In this document: positions 34,048-42,823 of the stretch, one piece after another | How the letters are laid out: each line of letters begins with the position of its first letter | Position numbering within the stretch: the first letter of the stretch is position 1 | DNA from: Shewanella sp. Isolate13 | GTDB taxonomy: Bacteria > Pseudomonadota > Gammaproteobacteria > Enterobacterales > Shewanellaceae | Length of the DNA stretch: 64,000 nucleotides | Direction of reading: 5' to 3' | Assembly: GCF_022398325.1 (NCBI RefSeq) | Contig: NZ_JAKEVD010000013.1 | Coordinates: 1 to 64,000 of the forward strand | Translations under genes and position numbers: made by a program | The notes under the pieces: generated by a model | The model's input: the letters and a program-made list of their open reading frames with translations, nothing else | Database searches by the model: none | What the model was told of the DNA's origin: nothing

Positions 34048-34845
34048 ATGCGCCATTTACAGCCAAGCGAACTGTCAATCTTATTGGTAGAACCATCTGA
34101 TACTCAAAGAAAAATCATCTGCCAGCGTCTTGAGCAGGAAGGGATCCAACAGATCCAAACAGCCACCAATCTTGCTCAGGCTCTAAAGATCATCAATCGC
34201 CACCAGCCGGATCTCGTGGCAAGTGCCATGCACTACGAAGATGGCACCGCGCTGGAGTTACTGCAACAGATCAAGTCATCCCAGCACTTTAGCGATATTC
34301 AGTTTATGTTGGTCTCCAGCGAGTGTCGTCGCGAACAGTTAGAGAGCTACCGCCAATCTGGCGTGGTCGCCATACTGCCTAAACCTTTTACAGCAGAACA
34401 CTTAGGTAAGGCATTAAACGCCACCATCGACCTACTCAGCCATGATGAATTAGATTTAACCCACTTTGACGTGCAAGATCTACGCGTCTTGGTGGTTGAT
34501 GACAGCAAAATGGCCCGCAACGTCATTAAACGCACCATCACCAACCTTGGATTAAGGCTCATCACCGAGGCTGAAGACGGCCAACAAGCCATTGAACTGA
34601 TGCAGCAGCAGATGTTTGACTTAGTCATCACCGATTACAACATGCCAAGTGTCGATGGACTCGAGTTAACCCAGTTTATTCGCAACGATAGCCAACAATC
34701 ACATATTCCGATCTTAATGGTCTCATCGGAGGCCAATGAGACCCATTTAAATAACGTTTCTCAGGCTGGTGTGAATGCCCTGTGCGATAAACCTTTCGAG
34801 CCAAATACCGTGAAACAGATCATTTATCAGCTACTTGAAGAGTAA
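34048..34845 (+). CDS. Two tandem receiver domains, first degenerate
   Basis: The 265-residue protein consists of two CheY-like receivers and no output domain. The second (about 144-265) is complete: Asp151/Asp152, acceptor Asp196 in VITDYNMPSVDG, Ser in MVSSEA and Lys near 253. The first (about 9-130) lacks the acceptor: DLVASAMHYEDG has Ala60 where Asp should be, and its acidic pair is reduced to Glu15 with no second acid, while Lys112 remains. So the first half is likely a pseudo-receiver for protein contacts. Its sensor kinase is unknown; no kinase is next to it. A weak hairpin (CCCTAT, TTC, ATAGGG) follows at 34881-34895. Confidence 0.85.
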   Translation: MRHLQPSELSILLVEPSDTQRKIICQRLEQEGIQQIQTATNLAQALKIINRHQPDLVASAMHYEDGTALELLQQIKSSQHFSDIQFMLVSSECRREQLESYRQSGVVAILPKPFTAEHLGKALNATIDLLSHDELDLTHFDVQDLRVLVVDDSKMARNVIKRTITNLGLRLITEAEDGQQAIELMQQQMFDLVITDYNMPSVDGLELTQFIRNDSQQSHIPILMVSSEANETHLNNVSQAGVNALCDKPFEPNTVKQIIYQLLEE

Positions 34846-34981
34846 AAAACTGAGAAATCGCCCCTATTTTTGACTTTAAGCCCTATTTCATAGGGTTAAA
34901 GCGCTTTTAAATTGCAGAAGCTTGTGGCATGTTACATAACGCTACTAACAAATAAATCTACGGAAAGAAGAGACTATTCAA

Positions 34982-35254
34982 ATGAATAAGACTGAACTTG
35001 TTGCAAAAATGGCTGAATCTGCAGAACTAACTAAAGCTGAAGCCGCTCGCGCCCTAAAATCTTTTGAAGAAGCAGTTGCTGAAGCAATGAAGAGTGGAGA
35101 GAAGATCTCTATCGTTGGTTTCGGCTCTTTTGAAACAACACAGCGTGCAGCGCGTACAGGTCGTAACCCACAGACTGGTAAAGAAATCCAGATCCCTGCG
35201 GCTACCGTACCTAAGTTCAAAGCAGGTAAGACGCTTAAAGATAGCGTTAACTAA
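34982..35254 (+). CDS. hup: HU family DNA-binding protein
   Basis: HU binds and bends DNA as a dimer and helps organise the nucleoid. The 90-residue length and the pattern MNKTELVAKMAE, VGFGSFE and the arm RTGRNPQTGKEI are the family standard. It is closer to the HU-alpha type N-terminus (MNKT), but which of the paralogues it is cannot be decided here. GGAAAGAAGAG sits upstream of the ATG. A terminator follows at once. HU is usually abundant and growth-regulated. Confidence 0.95.
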   Translation: MNKTELVAKMAESAELTKAEAARALKSFEEAVAEAMKSGEKISIVGFGSFETTQRAARTGRNPQTGKEIQIPAATVPKFKAGKTLKDSVN

Positions 35255-35279
35255 ATCACTGTTTCCGCAGTAAATAACT

Positions 35280-35303
35280 AAACCTCCTTATGGAGGTTTT
35301 TTT
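35280..35303 (+). terminator. HU gene terminator
   Basis: AAACCTCC, loop TTAT and GGAGGTTTTTTT, 26 bases after the stop codon. Confidence 0.85.
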
Positions 35304-35585
35304 GTATCCTAAATTAGTCTTCATCGTATACCAATTGCATTGAGTATCTGTTCACTCAGTGGGAATTAAAATCCTTGAGTGCTGCTGAGTAGACTAATTA
35401 CTTAATGCTATTGCTGTAACTGCCCTATCACGGTGCCTGTTGCCCCAAGCTGAATCATATACCTCACCCCCTCTTACACCACAAAACTCAAACAACTGTT
35501 TTTAAACGATAAAATTATTGGCTTAGAGTTTGCTAATTCTTATCTGAAGTAAAACCACAATAATGTTTCTACGAAGGGGAATAGA
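35304..35585. other. Gap upstream of the TorF-like porin gene
   Basis: About 280 bases without an acceptable ORF. It opens with TATACCAATTGCATTGAG and includes CACTCAG followed by CTGAGT a few tens of bases later, a pattern I suspect belongs to a dispersed intergenic repeat, but a single copy cannot prove this. The ribosome site is GAAGGGG before the porin ATG at 35586. Confidence 0.35.
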
Positions 35586-36278
35586 ATGAACAAGTTACTT
35601 ATAAAGAGCACTGCAGTTCTAATGGCCACACTACTGAGTAGCACTGCACATGCAGCGGTTGAAGGAAACATAGGTGCAACCTCTAACTACCTATGGCGTG
35701 GGATCACTCAGACCGATGACAGTACAGCAGTGCAAGGTGGTATCGACTACAGCCACGATTCAGGCTTTTATCTTGGCACCTGGGCTTCGAATGTCGATTT
35801 TGGCGATGACACTAGCTATGAAATCGATCTCTATGGTGGATTTGCTGGCAGCATTGGAGAGGAGTTTGGCTATGATGTGAGCTATCTCTACTACGCCTAC
35901 CCTGACGCAGATGGCAACATAGACCTAGGTGAAGTCAGTGCTGCGATTAGCTGGAAATGGATCGAAATAAGCTACTCTCACCTAGTCAATGCTGGAGATG
36001 ACGTCACAACTGAGCCACTGGATAACACCGATATGGGGTATCTGCAAACCACCTTAAGCTATGACCTGTCTGATACCCTCTTGATTGCAGCCCACTATGG
36101 GTACTCCAGTGGCGACGTAGTAACCGCTTGGTACGGCGTCAGCAGCTATGCCGATTACTCACTGACTCTCAGTAAAGAGACCAATTTCGGAACGGTGTCT
36201 TTTGTTGTCAGTGATACAGATCTTAAAAATGACGATGCCAAGATTTTGCTCGGATACAATTACAGTTTTGAGCTATAA
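35586..36278 (+). CDS. TorF family putative outer-membrane porin
   Basis: The 230-residue protein has a signal peptide (MNKLLIKSTAVLMATLLSS, cleavage near AHAA) and the TIGR02001-type core: SNYLWRGITQTDDSTAVQGGIDY, GFYLGTWASNVDFGD and SYEIDLYGG. Ten or so amphipathic strands and the C-terminal YSFEL fit a small barrel. The family is expected to be in the outer membrane; a transported substrate is unknown. It stands alone and is followed by a 15-base perfect hairpin. Confidence 0.82.
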   Translation: MNKLLIKSTAVLMATLLSSTAHAAVEGNIGATSNYLWRGITQTDDSTAVQGGIDYSHDSGFYLGTWASNVDFGDDTSYEIDLYGGFAGSIGEEFGYDVSYLYYAYPDADGNIDLGEVSAAISWKWIEISYSHLVNAGDDVTTEPLDNTDMGYLQTTLSYDLSDTLLIAAHYGYSSGDVVTAWYGVSSYADYSLTLSKETNFGTVSFVVSDTDLKNDDAKILLGYNYSFEL

Positions 36279-36343
36279 CTCACTGTTTAAAGGTCTATTT
36301 TAATTATTATTTAGGGTAAATGACCAAAGCCCTAATATAAGAC

Positions 36344-36376
36344 TTTTAGTTGCTTAATTTCATTAAGCAACTAAAA
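36344..36376. terminator. Long AT-rich hairpin
   Basis: TTTTAGTTGCTTAAT, loop TTC and ATTAAGCAACTAAAA form a 15-base perfect stem 66 bases after the porin stop. It may act as terminator in either direction. Confidence 0.65.
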
Positions 36377-36608
36377 AACATCCAAAATAATAAATTTCGA
36401 ACTAAAAATGTAATTTTGTTACATTGATCGCATATTTTTAAATCACTCCCTGCTAAATTCCAAATTAAGCACTCACTAATAAGGTTTAACCAAGCAAGCC
36501 AATGAGCGCTTACATTGTTTAGTTATTAACCTGAAGGTATCGACAGCATTCCCTACACGCTAATAGAGCGATTCGGGCCAATGGATACCTAGCTAAGAGG
36601 AATTCGTG
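36377..36608. other. Leader region of a small gene
   Basis: No ORF is seen. AGGTATC (36535-36541) and GATACCT (36584-36590) can pair across 42 bases, placing a fold five bases ahead of the AAGAGGAA ribosome site of the gene at 36609. Any regulatory effect is inference. Confidence 0.3.
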
Positions 36609-36788
36609 ATGGCTCAGACTATTGACTTTGTGCCCAACGATGCAGAAATTGAGGCATTAACAACGCCTAAGAATCAGCAGGCTGCTGACGAGTTAGCACA
36701 CAAAAAAGCGGTAAAAAAGCGCCTTGAAGATTATCTTGAACGCGCACAATTAAAGCGCGATTTAAGTGAAGATGACTTTTGGGCATAA
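36609..36788 (+). CDS. Small charged cytoplasmic protein
   Basis: The 59-residue protein (MAQTIDFVPNDAEIEALTTP then a basic helical region) ends with KKRLEDYLERAQLKRDLSEDDFWA. The RLEDYLE-x-RELxxD pattern resembles the PA3496 family of short proteins with a putative envelope-integrity role, but the match is only partial. AAGAGGAA eight bases before the ATG supports this start; a GTG three bases earlier is less likely. It has no membrane helix. Confidence 0.65.
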   Translation: MAQTIDFVPNDAEIEALTTPKNQQAADELAHKKAVKKRLEDYLERAQLKRDLSEDDFWA

Positions 36789-36800
36789 GCCTAGCGCGAT

Positions 36801-36837
36801 AAAAAAAGCTCCTGAATACACATCAGGAGCTTTTTTA
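36801..36837. terminator. Bidirectional terminator
   Basis: AAAAAAAGCTCCTGA, a seven-base loop and TCAGGAGCTTTTTT, between the converging small gene and the AGCS symporter. Confidence 0.85.
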
Positions 36838-36853
36838 GTTTATGCAGCCGCGG

Positions 36854-38233
36854 CTATTTAGCCTGTTGTGATTCCATATCCGCCTGGCGCTTCTTCAAGA
36901 AATACTCTCTGGTAAGTGCAAATACCACAGGGCTAAGTAACGCCAAGGCGATCAAGTTAGGGATCGCCATCATGGCATTAAGCGTATCTGCCAATAACCA
37001 GATAAATTCCAGCGAGCTGACCGCCCCTAAAGGCACCACGATTGTCCAAAGGATCCTAAATGGCTTGATCGCCTTAATGCCAAATAGGAACTGCACACAC
37101 TTCTCACAGTAAAAACTCCAGCCCAAGATAGTGGTGAAGGCGAAAATACTCAAAGCGATAGCCACTACATAATTCCCCATAGGGAAGGCGTGAGAGAAGG
37201 CGAAAGAGGTTAGCGCCGCACCGTTCTCACCCGAAGTCCATGCGCCAGAGACGATAATCGCCAGACCTGTGATGCTACAGACAACTAGGGTATCGATGAA
37301 TGTTCCTAACATCGCCACTAAGCCCTGGGCAACAGGATTGTTGGTCTGCGCCGCGGCATGGGCAATAGGTGCACTCCCCAAACCCGCTTCATTAGAGAAC
37401 ACGCCTCGAGCCACACCAAAGCGAATCGCGGCCCAAACTGCCGCACCTGCAAAGCCACCTTGCGCGGCAACAGGATTAAAGGCGCTATATAAGATCAACT
37501 CAATTGCCGCAGGGATCTCTGAGGCGTAGACAACTAATACCGCCACCCCCGCTGCCAGATAGAAAATGGTCATCATAGGCACCAGCTTACCGGCGACATC
37601 GGCAATACGTTTAATACCGCCCATCAATACCGCACCCACCAGCACCATAAGTACTACACCGGTAATCCATGTTGGCACACCAAAGTTACTGCTCAGCGCG
37701 TCGGCGACCGAGTTGGCTTGAACCGTATTACCGATCCCAAATCCCGCTAATGAACCAAACAGCGCAAAGGCTGTGCCTAGCCAAGCCCACTTGGATCCAA
37801 GACCATTTTTGATGTAGTACATCGGGCCACCAACGTGGTTGCCATTGTCATCGACTTCACGATACTTTACCGCTAACACAGCCTCGGCAAACTTGGTTGC
37901 CATCCCCACCAACGCGGTACACCACATCCAAAACAGCGCACCGGGACCACCGATGAAAATCGCGGTTGCCACGCCGGCAATATTACCCGTACCTATGGTG
38001 GCCGAGAGTGACGTCATCAAGGCGTTAAAGGGGCTAATCTCGCCTTTCATTCTCTTATCTTTATCGGGAATACGCCCAGACCACAGGAGTTTAAAACCTG
38101 TGCCTAGCTTTAAAATTGGCATCAGGCGCAAACCAAAGGTCAGGAATAATCCTACCCCTAAAATCATGACCAGCATGGGCGTCCCCCAGACCACACCATT
38201 GATCATGCTTACAAAATTCGTAATAGCTTCCAT
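36854..38233 (-). CDS. Sodium:alanine symporter, AGCS family
   Basis: The 459-residue inner-membrane protein has about eleven helices and the AGCS core: GTGNIAGVATAIFIGGPGALFWMW, KFAEAVLAVKYRE, GGPMYYIKNGLG and GVFSNEAGLGSAPIAHA. The family takes up alanine or glycine with sodium. The length is normal and the ATG is the first in frame. It is not part of the arsenic operon: a 251-base gap separates it from arsJ. No regulator is adjacent. Confidence 0.93.
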   Translation of the reverse strand: MEAITNFVSMINGVVWGTPMLVMILGVGLFLTFGLRLMPILKLGTGFKLLWSGRIPDKDKRMKGEISPFNALMTSLSATIGTGNIAGVATAIFIGGPGALFWMWCTALVGMATKFAEAVLAVKYREVDDNGNHVGGPMYYIKNGLGSKWAWLGTAFALFGSLAGFGIGNTVQANSVADALSSNFGVPTWITGVVLMVLVGAVLMGGIKRIADVAGKLVPMMTIFYLAAGVAVLVVYASEIPAAIELILYSAFNPVAAQGGFAGAAVWAAIRFGVARGVFSNEAGLGSAPIAHAAAQTNNPVAQGLVAMLGTFIDTLVVCSITGLAIIVSGAWTSGENGAALTSFAFSHAFPMGNYVVAIALSIFAFTTILGWSFYCEKCVQFLFGIKAIKPFRILWTIVVPLGAVSSLEFIWLLADTLNAMMAIPNLIALALLSPVVFALTREYFLKKRQADMESQQAK

Positions 38234-38484
38234 TCAAACCTCGTCGATACAGAGAATTTATCGTTATTATTTATATTTATAATCATGCATTTAGGGCTTT
38301 TTGATCTTCCCTCGCTTTAGCAAGATCAAAAGGTCCTAATAAAGTGAGTGCGTAATCTAGAATGAAAAACACACTCAAACTTTCAAACAGAGTACAACGA
38401 ATTGTTAACGTTTGGAAAGGTTGAAAAATAAACTTGAACGGTTTTGCCATAGCGCCTTGCGGCATTATAGCTATACAGCAGCGC

Positions 38485-39711
38485 TCAACTTTTAATTTGA
38501 GTGTTAGTCCGAGGCAATTTGAAGGAGATAACAAAGGTGATAAACAACATCGCAGCCGAAATAAACAAGCAAGCCGACAAGCCTGCCGCTTGATAGACCC
38601 AACCAGAAAGTACAGTTCCCAGCAACCGCCCCATCGCATTAGCCATGTAGTAGAAGCCAATATCCAGCGAGACGCCGTCTTCTCCGGCATAACTGACAAT
38701 CAGGTAACTATGTAGAGAGGAGTTAATCGCAAAGACGGTGCCGAAAATCATTAGCCCAGCAATCAGTGTGAATTGAGGAGCAACCCAGCCAGTCAATATC
38801 AGCACGGCAAGGATAGCGGTTACCAATGTGAGTAAGCCCACCCACCAAGTTGCCACTTTGCCATCGGGCGCTTGCTTGCGTGCTGTAAAAGAGGGAGCGA
38901 TGGACTGCACCATGCCATAGGCGATTACCCAGAGCGCCAGAAAAGCCCCTACACTGCTATGCTCCCAGCCAAGCTGGCTAGCGAGAAACACTGGCAAGGC
39001 TATAACAAACCATACGTCTCTCGCGGCGAACAGAAATAGGCGTGCGGCAGAAAGAATGTTAACGCTATCACTCTTCGAAAATATCTGAGTAAATTTAGGC
39101 TTTGACTTAGCTTTGCCTAGATCGGTTTTCAAACTCAGCATACTGCCAAACCACACAATCAACAGCATTACCGCCATTATCGCCACCGCACCGCTAAAGC
39201 CTGCAAGCGACAGCAATAAGCCCCCTAAGAAGAAACCAGCCCCTTTTAGCGCATTCTTAGAGCCGGTTAATATCGCGACCCATCGATATAACTTATCTTC
39301 GGCATCTTTAGGCACTAAGGTTTTAATCGCGCTCTTGGCACTCATCTTATTGAGATCTTTAGCGATCCCCGATAGCGCCTGCGCCGCCATCACCCAAGGT
39401 ACGGTGAGCATTGCAGCTGGTAATAACAACATAGATAGCGCGACAATCTGTAGCCCTAAGCCAATGTTCATGGTTTTATTGAGGCCAAGTCTCGCACCTA
39501 ACCAGCCACCAACAAGGTTAGTGATCACGCCAAAGATCTCATAAAACAGGAACAGCATGGCAATTGCCAGCGGCGTATAACCTAAATCATAAAAGTGCAG
39601 CACCACCAACATGCGCAAAGCACCATCGGTGAGTGTGAATGCCCAGTAGTTCCCGGTAACGATTAAGTATTGCTTAACGCTATCAGGCAAAGAACGATAT
39701 TTAGCTATCAC
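38485..39711 (-). CDS. arsJ: Organoarsenical exporter ArsJ, MFS family
   Basis: ArsJ expels 1-arseno-3-phosphoglycerate, the product made by the GAPDH encoded upstream. The 408-residue protein has about twelve hydrophobic segments and the ArsJ N-terminus (YRSLPDSVKQYLIVTGNYWAFTLTDGALRM, shown here by its NYW-FTLTDGALRM core). The start is a GTG at 39711. It is the last gene of the operon arsR-acr3-gapdh-arsJ and is separated from gapdh by 323 bases carrying a repeat element. The identity rests on the family and the diagnostic GAPDH neighbour. Confidence 0.9.
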   Translation of the reverse strand: MIAKYRSLPDSVKQYLIVTGNYWAFTLTDGALRMLVVLHFYDLGYTPLAIAMLFLFYEIFGVITNLVGGWLGARLGLNKTMNIGLGLQIVALSMLLLPAAMLTVPWVMAAQALSGIAKDLNKMSAKSAIKTLVPKDAEDKLYRWVAILTGSKNALKGAGFFLGGLLLSLAGFSGAVAIMAVMLLIVWFGSMLSLKTDLGKAKSKPKFTQIFSKSDSVNILSAARLFLFAARDVWFVIALPVFLASQLGWEHSSVGAFLALWVIAYGMVQSIAPSFTARKQAPDGKVATWWVGLLTLVTAILAVLILTGWVAPQFTLIAGLMIFGTVFAINSSLHSYLIVSYAGEDGVSLDIGFYYMANAMGRLLGTVLSGWVYQAAGLSACLFISAAMLFITFVISFKLPRTNTQIKS

Positions 39712-40034
39712 GGCTTACTCTCTATATACCAATAAGAGGACCTAGGATACTAGGGCGTGGCTTCGCCACTGCTAGGACGCTTCGCTGCGAGGAAAAATCA
39801 ACAGCCAAAGCATTCGTCCCAGCTAGCACAGTCTTCGCTTGCTCTGCTTTTCCTAGAACCTAGAACCTAGAAGCAAAGCGCCCTGCTTTTCCTAGAGCCT
39901 AAAAGCAAAACGCCCTGCTTGTCCTAGGACCTAGAACCTAGAAGCAAAGCGTCCTGCTTTTCCTAGAACCTAGAACCTAGAAGCAAAGCGTCCTGCTTTT
40001 CCTAGAACCTAGAACCTAGGACCAGCTTTTCCCT
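39712..40034. other. Intercistronic gap of the ars operon
   Basis: 323 bases without an ORF. Nearly all of it (39737-40024) is a repeat element described separately. Ribosome site and start of arsJ lie just after it. Confidence 0.7.
39737..40024. repeat. REP/MITE-like element with 39-base tandem units
   Basis: Five units begin TGCTTTT at 39845, 39884, 39916, 39955 and 39994. A full unit is 39 bases: TGCTTTT, three copies of CCTAGAA and GCAAAGCGTCC. The second unit lacks one heptamer (32 bases). To the left, AGGACGCTTCGCTGCGAGG (39774-39792) is an inverted relative of CCTAGAAGCAAAGCGTCCT. The outer ends GGACCTAGG (39738-39746) and CCTAGGACC (40015-40023) are near-inverted, and a small hairpin GTGGC-TTC-GCCAC stands at 39757-39769. 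This looks like a palindromic intergenic element expanded by tandem copying. It has no coding content. Dispersal elsewhere in the genome is inference. Confidence 0.75.
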
Positions 40035-41045
40035 CTAAGCCTGATCCAACTTGCCGACCATGATCGCCAGCTCTGCGGTGCGATTGGCATAGCCCCACTC
40101 ATTGTCATACCAGACATAGAGTTTGACTTGGGTGCCGTTAACCACCATGGTCGATGGTGCGTCAACGATGCTTGAGCGCGGATCGGTTTTATAATCCACA
40201 GACACCAGCGGACGCTCTTCATAGCCTAAAATGCCTTTAAGCTCCCCCTCAGCCGCTTGCTTAAGCAACTGGTTCACTTCGGCTTCTGTTGTTTCACGAT
40301 TAAGTTCAAACACACAGTCAGTAATCGAGGCATTCGCCAGCGGTACACGCACAGCATGGCCATTTAGCTTACCCTTTAACTCTGGAAAGATATGGGTAAT
40401 GGCTGTCGCACTGCCAGTGGTGGTTGGAATAAGGCTTAAGCCACAGGCACGAGCGCGGCGCAGATCTTTATGGGGCGCATCTAAAATTGTCTGAGTATTG
40501 GTGATGTCATGGATAGTGGTCATCGAGCCATGCTTGATTCCAATGCTCTCATGGATCACCTTAACCACAGGGGCCAAACAGTTAGTGGTACAAGATGCGG
40601 CGGTCACGATAGGGTGAATATCTTTATCGTAGAGATCATGGTTAACCCCCATGACGATATTGAGTACGCCCTCTTCTTTCACAGGCGCTGTAACCACGAC
40701 TCTTTTTACCCCTTGATCTAGATAGGCTTGCAGCAAGGCTTTAGTCTTCATCACGCCCGATGCTTCAATCACCACGTCACAACCAGACCAGTCGGTGTCG
40801 GTAATCGCTTTGTTCTGGCTGGTCGCTATACGGCGATCGCCAATGACGATAGTGTCGCCTTCTGCCGTCGCCTCTTCAGACCAGCGGCCATGAATCGAGT
40901 CGAATGTCAGCAAGTGAGCCAGTGTTGCTGCATCACCGGCGGGATCGTTGATCTGTACAAATTCAACTTCACTGTTATTCCATGCCGAGCGCAATGCGAG
41001 TCGCCCCATTCTACCGAAGCCATTGATACCAATTTTGATTGTCAT
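40035..41045 (-). CDS. Arsenate-linked glyceraldehyde-3-phosphate dehydrogenase
   Basis: The 336-residue enzyme has the NAD-binding start [15 protein letters not shown], the catalytic Cys152 in [11 protein letters not shown] and the C-terminal [12 protein letters not shown]. In ars operons this GAPDH uses arsenate in place of phosphate, making 1-arseno-3-phosphoglycerate that ArsJ exports. Its position between acr3 and arsJ supports this role rather than central glycolysis. GAGAG lies upstream of the ATG. It is cytoplasmic. A normal glycolytic role cannot be excluded from sequence alone. Confidence 0.92.
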   Translation of the reverse strand: MTIKIGINGFGRMGRLALRSAWNNSEVEFVQINDPAGDAATLAHLLTFDSIHGRWSEEATAEGDTIVIGDRRIATSQNKAITDTDWSGCDVVIEASGVMKTKALLQAYLDQGVKRVVVTAPVKEEGVLNIVMGVNHDLYDKDIHPIVTAASCTTNCLAPVVKVIHESIGIKHGSMTTIHDITNTQTILDAPHKDLRRARACGLSLIPTTTGSATAITHIFPELKGKLNGHAVRVPLANASITDCVFELNRETTEAEVNQLLKQAAEGELKGILGYEERPLVSVDYKTDPRSSIVDAPSTMVVNGTQVKLYVWYDNEWGYANRTAELAIMVGKLDQA

Positions 41046-41155
41046 AATTATCTCTCAACCTAACTTTTAAGGGTGTAAGTAAACTCTTTAATTGAACATG
41101 CCAGCCGGTACTATTACTTGAATCTATTGCTAGCACAGATAACTCTGTTTCTCGA

Positions 41156-42193
41156 TTAACTCGCTGCCGTAGCCTCATCCGCAAACAGATGGCGACTACG
41201 ATTAGCTATCGCCACCAGCGACAACATCACAGGCACCTCCACCAGCACGCCAACGACAGTAGCAAGTGCTGCGCCTGAGTGTAGACCAAACAATGAAATA
41301 GCTACAGCGACCGCCAGCTCGAAGAAGTTTGATGTGGCAATCATGCAAGCCGGGGCGGCAATCTTATGGGTTAGCTTCATCCGCTTAGCGATAAAGAAGG
41401 CGATAAAGAAGATGCCATAGGTTTGAATCAATAATGGAATGGCAATGAGCGCAATATTCTGTGGCTGGGCGATAATGGTCTCAGCCTGAAAACCGAATAA
41501 CAATACAACCGTAGCCAGCAGTCCCAACATAGACCAAGGCTTTAGCTTAGCCACAAACCCATTGAGTTGCGTTTCATCACCATTTTTCTGCAACAGATGC
41601 CTTGTTATCACACCAGCAACAAGAGGCAACACCACATAGAGCACCACAGAAGATAACAGGGTTGCCCAAGGCACTTGAATGTCGCTCACCCCAAGCAGAA
41701 AGGCAGTAATTGGGGCAAAGGCCACCACCATGATCAAATCATTCACCGACACTTGCACCAAGGTGTAGTTAGGGTCGCCCTTAGTCAGCTGACTCCAGAC
41801 AAACACCATGGCCGTACAAGGCGCAACCCCCAACAAGATCATGCCAGCAATATATTCGTTTGCGGTTTGTGGATCGACCAAATCGACAAAGAACACCCTA
41901 AAAAACAACCAACCTAAGGCTGCCATGGTAAAAGGCTTCACCAGCCAGTTGATGACTAAGGTTAGCATCAGGCCTTTCGGGCTTTTGCCCACATCTTTAA
42001 TGGCCGAGAAATCAATCTGGATCATCATCGGATAGATCATTACCCAGATCAGTACCGCGATAACCAAGTTCACATGGGCATACTCAAGCCCTGCAACTAT
42101 GGCAAAGGTCTCCGGAGATAAATTACCTAGAAAAACACCCGCAAGGATAGCTAGACCCACCCACACACTTAAATAGCGCTCAAAAATACCCAT
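41156..42193 (-). CDS. acr3: Arsenite efflux transporter Acr3
   Basis: Acr3 pumps arsenite out across the inner membrane. The 345-residue protein has ten hydrophobic helices, typical of the family, and the conserved Cys in [17 protein letters not shown] (about residue 125). The C-terminal helix region [18 protein letters not shown] is also typical. It follows arsR by 58 bases and precedes gapdh by 110 bases. Expression is expected to be induced with the operon by arsenite through ArsR. The start fits the family N-terminus. Confidence 0.95.
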   Translation of the reverse strand: MGIFERYLSVWVGLAILAGVFLGNLSPETFAIVAGLEYAHVNLVIAVLIWVMIYPMMIQIDFSAIKDVGKSPKGLMLTLVINWLVKPFTMAALGWLFFRVFFVDLVDPQTANEYIAGMILLGVAPCTAMVFVWSQLTKGDPNYTLVQVSVNDLIMVVAFAPITAFLLGVSDIQVPWATLLSSVVLYVVLPLVAGVITRHLLQKNGDETQLNGFVAKLKPWSMLGLLATVVLLFGFQAETIIAQPQNIALIAIPLLIQTYGIFFIAFFIAKRMKLTHKIAAPACMIATSNFFELAVAVAISLFGLHSGAALATVVGVLVEVPVMLSLVAIANRSRHLFADEATAAS

Positions 42194-42251
42194 AATGTTT
42201 GACCTAATTAGAGTAAAAACAGCAAAAACCTTTGCTCAATAAAATCGACAA

Positions 42252-42596
42252 CTAACAGCAATTCTTAGCTCTTTCCGGGCGATCACCCATCTGCAATAGC
42301 TTAGCTAAGTTACTGTCGATTAAGCCTGCCTGCTCGGTAGCTAAGGTATGTAAAATATCATTCGCCCAGGAGGGAAGCTCTGGGTTGATACGATAAAAAA
42401 CCCACTGTCCTTGGCGCCTATCGACCAACAGGCCAAGCTTTCGTAACTGTGCCAAGTGGCGAGAGATCTTAGGTTGGCTCTCATCGAGCGCGGTCATCAA
42501 TTCGCAAACACACAGTTCTGATTCAGACTGGATCAGCAGCAAGCTGCGCAGTCGGGTGTCATCGGCCAGCGCCTTAAAAAAGGTTAAAGGTGTCAT
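42252..42596 (-). CDS. arsR: ArsR family arsenite-responsive repressor
   Basis: ArsR binds the promoter and lets go when arsenite binds its Cys residues. The 114-residue winged-helix protein has the sensor motif ELCVCEL (Cys29 and Cys31), the recognition helix ESQPKISRHLAQLRKLGLL and a C-terminal NCC. Three ATG codons stand in a row at 42602, 42599 and 42596; GAGAG touches the first, so the third (six bases away) is preferred. The longer frame to 42653 is unlikely. A near-consensus promoter with an internal dyad lies upstream and is probably the target of its own product. Confidence 0.94.
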   Translation of the reverse strand: MTPLTFFKALADDTRLRSLLLIQSESELCVCELMTALDESQPKISRHLAQLRKLGLLVDRRQGQWVFYRINPELPSWANDILHTLATEQAGLIDSNLAKLLQMGDRPERAKNCC

Positions 42597-42660
42597 CATC
42601 ATCTCTCGATAAACTCTAATATGCGCCCGACAATTTCCATGAAACAGGTGCATATGAAAA

Positions 42661-42706
42661 ACAACATATATGAAAAATAATATATATGGATTTCCATATG
42701 TTCAAG
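42661..42706 (-). promoter_or_regulatory. ars operon promoter and probable ArsR operator
   Basis: On the minus strand TTGAAC (42701-42706), a 17-base spacer and TATTAT (42678-42683) form a sigma-70 promoter. The spacer holds the inverted repeat ATATGG-AAAT-CCATAT (42685-42700). Two further CATAT words follow downstream. AT-rich dyads of this type are usual for ArsR/SmtB operators. The regulation is inference. Confidence 0.65.
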
Positions 42707-42823
42707 CAATAATTGAACTATTAAGATGAAAAAGGTGAAATATTAAACATAGAGTAAAATTGCTGCTAAGTTATCTATATGATTTAGATGACATTCGCAT
42801 TAAGCGCCAAGGGATCAGCCAGC

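Noticed and set aside
34881-34895. CCCTAT-TTC-ATAGGG as a terminator for the tandem receiver gene
   Set aside because: Short stem without a T-run; noted in the gene entry but not listed as a terminator.
35304-35420. Suspected dispersed element beginning TATACCAATTG
   Set aside because: Only one copy is in the window, and no clear ends or target duplication are visible.
38283-38699. 138-codon minus-strand frame overlapping the 3' end of arsJ
   Set aside because: Most of it is an out-of-frame shadow of arsJ; the remainder in the gap has no family character.
39845-40024. Short regular repeats that might suggest a CRISPR array
   Set aside because: The units are contiguous with no unique spacers, are built of a heptamer, and there are no cas genes near.
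40035-41045. GAPDH as the main glycolytic enzyme
   Set aside because: Its place between acr3 and arsJ fits the arsenate-linked paralogue better, though sequence alone does not exclude the other role.
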